A stretch of 64,000 nt of DNA from Actinospineispora eucalypti (lineage in GTDB: Bacteria > Actinomycetota > Actinomycetes > Mycobacteriales > Pseudonocardiaceae), in NCBI GenBank assembly GCA_014208095.1, contig JACHMT010000001.1:186001-250000 (forward strand), read 5' to 3'. Shown here piece by piece: positions 56,466-64,000 of the stretch. Numbering within the stretch: position 1 is the stretch's first letter; each line of letters begins with the position of its first letter. A model generated the notes under the pieces. It saw nothing but the letters and a program-made list of their open reading frames with translations, was not told the origin of the DNA and did no database searches. A program made the translations under genes and the position numbers.

Positions 56466-57584
56466 GTGATTACCGTGTCGGCCTACCTCCCCGAGGGCCG
56501 GCCTACGCCGGGCCGGGTCGCACAGGTGCCGCTGGTGCTGGTCTCCAGGGGTCCGGCGGAACTCGTCACGGCGGAGGTGACGGTCCGTGACGAACGGGGC
56601 GTCAACCTGCTCGACCCGGCTGATACCGGCGACATCCTGGTCGATCCGTCCGCTGGCGGCGGGCCGCTCGGTGACACCGACAGCGACCGGCAGGCGCGCA
56701 TCTTCGGCCTCACCAACACGGCCTACAACGCGCAGCGGGCGCTGCGCCGGGCCGCCGAGCTGCTCGGCCACCCGCTGCCGCACCTGCTGATCCGGGTCGG
56801 CCTGCACGAGTCGCCCCGGCGCTGGGGCGGCGGGCACTACCGCGTCAAGGCGCGCACCTACGACCCGCCGGAGACCGGGCACGCGCTGGCCAGCGGGGAG
56901 ATCCACCTGGGCGGCGGGGGCAGCTACATCCCCGCGCCGGGCGGCGTGCCCTACTTCAACGCCCCCTCGCACAACCTGGCGATCATCTACCACGAGACCG
57001 GTCACCACGTCTGCCGGCACACGGCCGACTTCCGGCTGAACCGGCTGCGCCCGGCCGACGAGCAGACCAACAAGAAGATCGCGCTGGACGAGGGCAGCTG
57101 CGACTACCTCACCGCGATCCTGCTGGACTCGCCGGACATCTACGGCTGGCACCGCTCGTCGGTTCCGGAGTGGGACCGCCGGCGCCGCTCGCTGCACGCC
57201 GGCTGGAGCATGGCCAGCTTCCAGGGCGGCATGTCCGACCCGCACGCCGACGGCACGGTGTGGGGCTCGGCCTGCTGGACCGCCCGGCAGCGGGTGATCG
57301 AGGCCGGGTACGACCGGGAGCGGTTCGACCGGATGGTGCTGCGCGGCCTGGAGCTGTCCTACACGCTGGCCCAGCGGGACGAGCCGGGCATGTCGAAGCA
57401 GGCGCTGAAGCTGCGCCGGTACGTGTCCCGCCTGCTCGAGGCCATGCTGCGGGCCGACCCGGAGCTGACCGGTCCGGTGCTGGCCGGAATGGCCGAGCAC
57501 GGCATCCGTCCCGGTGAGAGCAACGTGGCCCTGCGCGACGCCGACTTCGCCGCGCGGCGCGACGCCCTGATGGCCAGCTCTTAG
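56466..57584 (+). CDS. Putative zinc metallopeptidase (HExxH)
   Basis: A 372-residue protein. GTG 56466 is chosen because GGGAGG lies six bases upstream; the longer frame from 56403 has no RBS. The N-terminal ~100 residues are beta-rich (VITVSAYLPEGRPTPGRVAQVPLVLV). The zinc motif IIYHETGHHVC gives His 176, Glu 177 and His 180, and a downstream Glu 209 in ALDEGSCDYLTA is a good third ligand (gluzincin-like). No signal peptide is visible, so it may be cytosolic or exported by another route. I do not recognise a named family; substrate unknown. Confidence 0.75.
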   Translation: MITVSAYLPEGRPTPGRVAQVPLVLVSRGPAELVTAEVTVRDERGVNLLDPADTGDILVDPSAGGGPLGDTDSDRQARIFGLTNTAYNAQRALRRAAELLGHPLPHLLIRVGLHESPRRWGGGHYRVKARTYDPPETGHALASGEIHLGGGGSYIPAPGGVPYFNAPSHNLAIIYHETGHHVCRHTADFRLNRLRPADEQTNKKIALDEGSCDYLTAILLDSPDIYGWHRSSVPEWDRRRRSLHAGWSMASFQGGMSDPHADGTVWGSACWTARQRVIEAGYDRERFDRMVLRGLELSYTLAQRDEPGMSKQALKLRRYVSRLLEAMLRADPELTGPVLAGMAEHGIRPGESNVALRDADFAARRDALMASS

Positions 57585-57662
57585 TTACTCGCCGGCCTCC
57601 TGAGGTCTTCCCAAACCCGCCCCGAGCGAGGTACGAAGGAAGACTAACGATCGGGGGCGGCG

Positions 57663-59379
<1,717 letters not shown>

Positions 59380-59381
<2 letters not shown>

Positions 59382-59440
59382 TTCAGTCACTTCAGCACGC
59401 TGGTTCAGTCGGTTCAGCAGGGTGGTTCGGTCACTTCAGC
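59380..59440. repeat. 22-nt repeat array E: 3 forward cores
   Basis: Cores GATTCAG, GGTTCAG and GGTTCGG start at 59380, 59402 and 59424, 22 bases apart. The array lies between convergent genes and contains the stop codons of both (59379-59381 on plus, 59431-59433 on minus). A reverse half is not present. A single diverged reverse unit (GAAGTGACCGAATC) occurs at about 63399-63412 between divergent genes. Confidence 0.88.
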
Positions 59441-60315
59441 AGGGCCGAGGCGAGGCGCGCCCAGTCCTGGGTGGGCAGGGCGATCATGCCGCGCTCGCTG
59501 CCGTCCAGGGCCTGGATGGTGACGTGGTCGGCGCCGGCGTCCCGGTGCTCGGCGACCCGCGCGGCGATGGTCTCCTCGGTGCCCCAGGCGACCAGGGCAT
59601 CGACCAGGCGATCACTGCCGGGCGCGGCCACGTCCTCCTGGGTGAAGCCGTAGCGGAGCCAGTTGTTCACGTAGTTGGGCAGGCCGAAGTACAGCCGCAG
59701 GGCTTCCCGGGCGATCTCCCGGGCCCGCGTCGGGTCGGTCTCCAGGATCACCTTCTGCTCGGGCGCGAGCAGCTTGTCCGGGCCGAGCGCGGCGCGCGCA
59801 TTCGCGGTGTGTTCGGGCGTGACCAGGTACGGGTGGGCGCCGGCGGCGCGGTCCCGGGACAGCTCCAGCATCTTCGGGCCGAGCGCGGCCAGCACCCGGT
59901 GCTCGACCGGCACGGGCGGGTCGGCGGCGTCCAGCTGCTCCAGGTACTCGCGCATCTTGGCCAGCGGCTTGCGGTACTCGCCGGGATGGGTGCCGTCGAT
60001 GATCAGCGCGTGGCTGACCCCGATGCCGAGCAGCAGCCGGCCGTCGTGCTTGGCCGACAGCTCCGCGTACCGGGCGCCCACCACGGCCGGCTCGTGCATC
60101 CACAGGTTCAGGATTCCGGTGGCCACGGTGATGGTGCTGGTCGCGGCGAGCAGCGCGGCCAGCCGGGGGAACAGGTCCTCGCCGCCGGGGTCGGGGACCC
60201 AGACGGCGCTGTAGCCCAGCCGCTCCGCCTCGGCGGCGGCCGCGCACGCCTCGTCCTCCGGGCCGAACCGCAGCCCGCCGCTCCAGATGCCCGTCCCAGT
60301 CAAGATCGCAGTCAT
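59431..60315 (-). CDS. LLM-class F420-dependent oxidoreductase
   Basis: A 294-residue luciferase-like monooxygenase-fold protein from ATG 60315 (ATG 60336 is also in frame). Features are ACAAAAEAERLGYSAVWVPDPGGEDLF, TITVATGILNLWMHEPAVVG, the LLLGIGVSHALIIDG loop and MREYLEQLDAADPP. The pattern matches the TIGR03620-type actinobacterial F420-binding group. It transfers hydride between coenzyme F420 and an unknown substrate. The stop codon is inside a 22-nt repeat. Confidence 0.9.
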   Translation of the reverse strand: MTAILTGTGIWSGGLRFGPEDEACAAAAEAERLGYSAVWVPDPGGEDLFPRLAALLAATSTITVATGILNLWMHEPAVVGARYAELSAKHDGRLLLGIGVSHALIIDGTHPGEYRKPLAKMREYLEQLDAADPPVPVEHRVLAALGPKMLELSRDRAAGAHPYLVTPEHTANARAALGPDKLLAPEQKVILETDPTRAREIAREALRLYFGLPNYVNNWLRYGFTQEDVAAPGSDRLVDALVAWGTEETIAARVAEHRDAGADHVTIQALDGSERGMIALPTQDWARLASALLK

Positions 60316-60387
60316 AAAGTTAGCGTCTACTCTCATCCCGGGGTGCCGGCAACCGGACGAGTCGGTCGGTCCGTCGAGGAGGCCTGA

Positions 60388-61425
60388 GTGAAACGTTTGG
60401 TGGCCGGCGTGCTTCTGGCCCTCGCCCTGGTCGCCTGTCAGACACAACCTCCCGACCAGGCCGCCACCGGGCCCGTCCTCACCGGGCCGCTCACCGTCGC
60501 CAGCCAGGGCAGCTTCTTCCTGGGTGGCCAGGACGTCCGGTCGGACACGCTGTCCAACTCGGCCCGTTACGAGCCGTCGGGGACGATCACCAACGACCAG
60601 GTCTACGTGCACTACCAAACCCCGGTGGATGCCAAACCCGCGTCGATCGCGCTGATCCACGGTTGTTGTCTGACCGGCAAGACCTGGGAAACCACGCCCG
60701 ACGGCCGCATGGGCTGGGACGAGTACTTCGTGCGCAGTGGTTACCCGACCTACGTCGTCGACCAGGCCTCGCGCGGCCGTTCCGCCGCCACGCCTACGGC
60801 GATCAACGCGGCCAAGGTGGGCAAGTCCCCGCCGGACCAGCTCCCGACCCTGTTCGCCATCGGCCGGGAGAACGCCTGGGTCAACTTCCGCTTCGGCGAA
60901 CGCTATGGGGAGGTCTTCCCCGGCATGCAGTTCCCGGTGGAGGCGCAGGCGGAGTTCTGGAAGCAGATGGTGCCGGACTGGCTGGAGTCGCTCCCGACCC
61001 CGAACCCGACCGTTCCGGCATTGTCGGAGCTGTCGAAGCGCCTGAACAACACGGTCCTGGTGAGCCACTCGCAATCGGGCATCTACCCGTTCCAGACGGT
61101 CTCCCTCGACCCGGCGGGGGTGGCCGCGATCGTCTCCATCGAGCCGGGCCGCTGCCCGGCCCCGACCGAGGACGTCCGGCCCTACGTGAAGCTGCCGGTG
61201 CTGGTGCTGTTCGGGGACTACATCGAACGGTCGCCGCGCTGGTCACCGCGCCTGCAGGGCTGCCGGGAGTTCGTGGATGCGACGAACAAGGCCGGGGGGC
61301 GGGCCGAGGTCGTGCTGCTGCCCGACGTCGGTTTCCACGGCAACTCGCACATGCTGATGCAGGACCGCAACAGCCTGGAGGTGGCCGGCTGGTTGCGGCA
61401 GTGGATCGAGAAGCACGTGGAGTGA
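60388..61425 (+). CDS. Alpha/beta-hydrolase lipoprotein, esterase-713-like
   Basis: A 345-residue secreted hydrolase, GTG start with GAGGAGG five bases upstream. LVAGVLLALALVAC is a lipobox signal (Cys about 17). The oxyanion segment IHGCCLTGKTWE (about residues 90-101) has the vicinal Cys pair known from the esterase 713 fold. The nucleophile elbow is VSHSQSGIYP (Ser about 229) and the catalytic His lies in DVGFHGNSHML (about 315-325). It hydrolyses an ester outside the membrane; natural substrate unknown. Confidence 0.88.
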   Translation: MKRLVAGVLLALALVACQTQPPDQAATGPVLTGPLTVASQGSFFLGGQDVRSDTLSNSARYEPSGTITNDQVYVHYQTPVDAKPASIALIHGCCLTGKTWETTPDGRMGWDEYFVRSGYPTYVVDQASRGRSAATPTAINAAKVGKSPPDQLPTLFAIGRENAWVNFRFGERYGEVFPGMQFPVEAQAEFWKQMVPDWLESLPTPNPTVPALSELSKRLNNTVLVSHSQSGIYPFQTVSLDPAGVAAIVSIEPGRCPAPTEDVRPYVKLPVLVLFGDYIERSPRWSPRLQGCREFVDATNKAGGRAEVVLLPDVGFHGNSHMLMQDRNSLEVAGWLRQWIEKHVE

Positions 61426-61439
61426 GCTCCCAAACGAAG

Positions 61440-61476
61440 AACGCCGGTCACCCGTGATCAAGGTGACCGGCGTTTT
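61440..61476 (+). terminator. Rho-independent terminator
   Basis: AACGCCGGTCACC (61440-61452) and GGTGACCGGCGTT (61462-61474) form a perfect 13-bp stem with a 9-nt loop, followed by TT. It lies 14 bp after the esterase stop and can also stop transcripts from the convergent tRNA. Confidence 0.88.
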
Positions 61477-61490
61477 GCCTGTTCAGGCTA

Positions 61491-61578
61491 TGGCGGTGGC
61501 GGTGGGATTTGAACCCACGGAGGCTTGCACCTCACACGCTTTCGAGGCGTGCTCCTTCGGCCGCTCGGACACGCCACC
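61491..61578 (-). tRNA. tRNA-Ser (CGA)
   Basis: On the minus strand the acceptor arms GGTGGCG (61578-61572) and CGCCACC (61501-61495) pair perfectly, with discriminator G and an encoded CCA (61493-61491). The anticodon loop CTCGAAA gives anticodon CGA, complementary to TCG at 61542-61544 on the plus strand. A long class II variable arm and T arm TGGGTTCAAATCCCA follow. It decodes UCG. Confidence 0.97.
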
Positions 61579-61616
61579 GCTACGAACTGTACCTCAGGGG
61601 CTCTGGCGACCGCGGG

Positions 61617-63317
61617 TTAGCCCTTCAGTTCGGGGAACTGGTCCTCGCGGAACTCTTCGGGGCGCTGACCGGCGTCTTCCTGGCCCCGGAGCTGGACGCG
61701 GCGGATCTTGCCGGAGATCGTTTTGGGCAGCTCGGCGAACTCCAGGCGGCGGATCCGCTTGTACGGGGCCAGGTTCTCCCGGGCGTAGCGCAGGATGGAC
61801 AACGCGGTGTCCCGGTTGGGCTCGTGGCCGGCGGTGAGCACGATGTACGCCTTCGGCACGGCCAGCCGGATCTCGTCCGGCGCCGGCACCACGGCGGCCT
61901 CGGCCACCGCCTCGTGCTCGATCAGCACGCTCTCCAGCTCGAACGGGCTGATCCGGTAGTCGGAGGCCTTGAACACGTCGTCGGCGCGGCCCACGTAGGT
62001 GATGTAGCCGTCGGCGTCCCGGGAGGCCACGTCGCCGGTGTGGTAGTGGCCGCCGGCCATCGCCTCGGCGTTGCGGTCGGCGTCGTCCCGGTAGCCGACC
62101 ATCAGGCCCAGCGGGCGCTCGGCCAGGTCCAGGCAGATCTCGCCCTCGTCGGCCGGCTGGCCCGACGCCACGTCGATCAGGGCGACCTTGAACCCGGGGA
62201 TGGGCCGCCCCATCGATCCTGGCTTGACCGTCTGACCAGGCGTGTTGCCCACCTGCACGGTGGTTTCGGTCTGCCCGAAGCCGTCCCGGATGCGCACCCC
62301 CCAGGCCTTCTCCACCTGCTCGATGACCTCGGGGTTCAACGGCTCGCCGGCGCCCACCACCTTCGCCGGCGGCGTGGACAGGCCGGAGAGGTCGGCCTGG
62401 ATGAGCATGCGCCATACGGTCGGCGGGGCGCAGAAGCTGTTCACCCCGCAGCGGCCCATCACGCCGAGCAGCGCCGCCGCGTCGAACCGGGCGTAGTTGT
62501 AGATCAGCACGCAGGCGCCCGCGTTCCACGGCGCGTAGACGTTCGACCAGGCGTGCTTGGCCCAGCCGGGCGAGGAGATGTTCAGGTGGATGTCGCCGGG
62601 CTCCAGGCCGATCCAGTACATCGTGGACAGGTGGCCGACCGGGTAGGACACGTGCGTGTGCTCCACCAGCTTGGGCTTCGCCGTGGTGCCCGAGGTGAAG
62701 TAGAGCAGCAGGGTGTCGGAGGCCCGGGTGACCCCGTCCGGGGCGAACACCGACGGCTCGGCGGCGGAGTTCGCGTAGTCCAGCCAGCCTTCCGGCGTCG
62801 GCCCGCCGACGGCGATGCGGGTGTACCCGCCGGGCACGGCCGACCACTTGTCGGTCTCGGCGGCGGCCACCACGACGTGTTTGGCCTGGCCCCGGTCGAT
62901 GCGGTCGCGCAGGTCGGCCTCGGCCAGCAGAGTGGTGGCCGGGATGACCACCGCGCCCAGCTTCATCGCGGCCAGGATCGTCTCCCACAGCTCGACCTGG
63001 TTACCCAGCATGAGCACGATCCGGTCGCCGCGCCGCACGCCCTGGCCGCGCAGCCAGTTGGCCACCTGGTTGGACCGGGCGGACATCTCGGCGAACGTCC
63101 AGCGCTGCTCGGAGCCGTCCTGCTCGACGATCCACAGTGCCGGCCGGTCCGCGCTGTCCGGCGCGGTGGCCAGGTGGTCGAACCACTCCAGCGCCCAGTT
63201 GAACGCGTGCAGCTCTGGCCACCGGAAGCCCCGGTAAGCGCCGTCGTAGTCCTCGCGGTGATCAAGTAGGAACTGCCGTGCCGCCTGGAACTCGGCCAAC
63301 CCGGTCGTCTCGCCCAC
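61617..63317 (-). CDS. Acyl-CoA synthetase (medium-chain type, AMP-binding)
   Basis: A 566-residue adenylate-forming enzyme. GTG 63317 is preferred because GGGAGG lies close upstream; ATG 63374 would add 19 residues without an RBS. It opens with FQAARQFLLDHREDYDGAYRGFRWPELHAFNWALEWFD, typical of the medium-chain/acetoacetyl-type branch. Motifs are LLLYFTSGTTAKPKLVEHTH, RDGFGQTETT, YHTGDVASRDADGYITYVGRADDVFKASDYRISPFELE and LPKTISGKIRRVQLR with the catalytic Lys. It activates fatty or aromatic acids to CoA esters. Confidence 0.92.
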   Translation of the reverse strand: MGETTGLAEFQAARQFLLDHREDYDGAYRGFRWPELHAFNWALEWFDHLATAPDSADRPALWIVEQDGSEQRWTFAEMSARSNQVANWLRGQGVRRGDRIVLMLGNQVELWETILAAMKLGAVVIPATTLLAEADLRDRIDRGQAKHVVVAAAETDKWSAVPGGYTRIAVGGPTPEGWLDYANSAAEPSVFAPDGVTRASDTLLLYFTSGTTAKPKLVEHTHVSYPVGHLSTMYWIGLEPGDIHLNISSPGWAKHAWSNVYAPWNAGACVLIYNYARFDAAALLGVMGRCGVNSFCAPPTVWRMLIQADLSGLSTPPAKVVGAGEPLNPEVIEQVEKAWGVRIRDGFGQTETTVQVGNTPGQTVKPGSMGRPIPGFKVALIDVASGQPADEGEICLDLAERPLGLMVGYRDDADRNAEAMAGGHYHTGDVASRDADGYITYVGRADDVFKASDYRISPFELESVLIEHEAVAEAAVVPAPDEIRLAVPKAYIVLTAGHEPNRDTALSILRYARENLAPYKRIRRLEFAELPKTISGKIRRVQLRGQEDAGQRPEEFREDQFPELKG

Positions 63318-63434
63318 GAGCGCCCTCCCATTCTCCGAGTGCGACCCTAACCAGGACCGGACCGGTTGCGACATCACCACTTCGGAAGAATTCCTGCTGA
63401 AGTGACCGAATCGGGGGGCGGTTAGCGTGTGGGG

Positions 63435-64000
63435 GTGACGCGGGCGCGGGTGTTGGGGCGGGTGGCGGACCACCTGGTGGCGCGGTTGCCGGGGCGGCGG
63501 GTGCGGGTGGCCGTCGACGGGGTCACCGGGGCGGGCAAGACCACGCTGGCGGGAGAGTTGGCGGCCGCCGTGCGGGAGCGCGGGCGGCCGGCGGTGATCG
63601 TGTCGATGGACGGGTTCCACCACCCGCGCGCGCACCGGTACCGCGCGGGGCGGCTGTCCGCCGAGGGGTACTACCGGGACGCCTACGACTTCCAAGCGTT
63701 CGCGCGGCTGGTGCTCGCCCCGCTCGGCCCGGGCGGGAACGGGCGTTTCCCGGCCCGGATCATCGACCTGGCCGCCGATGCCCCGGTGGACGAGCCGCCG
63801 AGCACCGCCGAGCCGGACACGGTGCTGCTGGTCGACGGCACCTTCCTGCAGCGCACCGAGCTGGCGCCGCACTGGGACGAGACGATCTACCTGGATGTGG
63901 ACCACTCGCTGGCGCGGCAGCGGGCGGTGCAACGGGACATCTCCAACGCGGCGGTGTTCGCCGACGCCGACGAGGCCGAGCGGGCGTACCGCGAGCGCTA
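63435..64000 (+). CDS. Uridine kinase-like P-loop protein (cut by window end)
   Basis: The first 188 codons from GTG 63435; the 3' end is outside the window. The P-loop is VAVDGVTGAGKTTLAGEL (about residues 25-42). VSMDGFHHPRAHR and EGYYRDAYDFQAF follow, then VLLVDGTFLQRTELAPHWDETIYLDVDHSLARQRAVQRD, the pattern of the uridine kinase / phosphoribulokinase superfamily. It would phosphorylate a nucleoside or similar small molecule. Confidence 0.88.
   Translation, partial: MTRARVLGRVADHLVARLPGRRVRVAVDGVTGAGKTTLAGELAAAVRERGRPAVIVSMDGFHHPRAHRYRAGRLSAEGYYRDAYDFQAFARLVLAPLGPGGNGRFPARIIDLAADAPVDEPPSTAEPDTVLLVDGTFLQRTELAPHWDETIYLDVDHSLARQRAVQRDISNAAVFADADEAERAYRER

Overview
The window is chromosomal DNA of a high-GC actinobacterium, most likely of the order Pseudonocardiales (inference). 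The evidence is strong G/C third-position bias, GTG starts with 4-bp GTGA/ATGA overlaps, a PknG-type kinase, a DUF3558 lipoprotein, a Methyltransf_19 (DUF574) enzyme, an F420-type luciferase-like oxidoreductase, and the mycobacteria-like order recR / ebfC / cell-wall amidase / dnaX / SRP RNA / tRNA-Ser. I see no integrase, transposase, phage module or secondary-metabolite megasynthase.

Layout. 0-8.3 kb: end of an aldo/keto reductase gene, an AI-2E permease, a Gly/Asn/Ser repeat protein, a sugar-lactone oxidase, an MTA/SAH-type deaminase, a NYN protein, a PaaI thioesterase and trmB. 8.3-12.7 kb: an HxlR regulator divergent from a nitrilase / duplicated membrane protein / amidase / tautomerase operon, with a clear operator between them. 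12.7-18.4 kb: a complete peptide ABC importer operon (SBP-B-C-D-F). 18.8-25.1 kb: the conserved recR-ebfC / amidase / dnaX / ffs / tRNA-Ser block. 25.1-34.7 kb: regulators, a frameshifted carotenoid-oxygenase gene, an acyl-CoA ligase, a TetR/DHA2 efflux pair and a two-gene selenoprotein operon. 34.7-44.1 kb: an aromatic-oxidation operon (P450, MBL hydrolase, flavin monooxygenase, homogentisate-type dioxygenase) and a TetR/NmrA divergon. 45.2-52.1 kb: a phospho-signalling operon (helical protein, PknG-like kinase, PP2C, VWA, zinc-ribbon/FHA). 52.1-64 kb: mixed functions, tRNA-Ser(CGA), an acyl-CoA synthetase and the start of a uridine-kinase-like gene.

Two things stand out. (1) 34139-34699 reads as one selenoprotein of the UGSC type: an in-frame UGA sits where the family has U/C before G-S-C, and a perfect 8-bp hairpin with a GUG loop follows 19 nt later, as expected of a bacterial SECIS. 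It is translationally coupled to a thioredoxin-domain protein. (2) The window is sprinkled with arrays whose period is exactly 22 nt. Core sequence differs by locus, cores run forward and then reverse-complemented, and the arrays lie at gene 3' ends. In four genes the stop codon is the TGA of the repeat core TGATTCAG, and in a fifth it is a TGA elsewhere in a repeat unit. The same 22-nt periodicity occurs inside two coding sequences, with 3 and 6 copies, the numbers that keep frame. Repeat expansion is also heavy in coding DNA (DnaX linker, PknG N-terminus, an MFS loop, the 2-3.6 kb gene).
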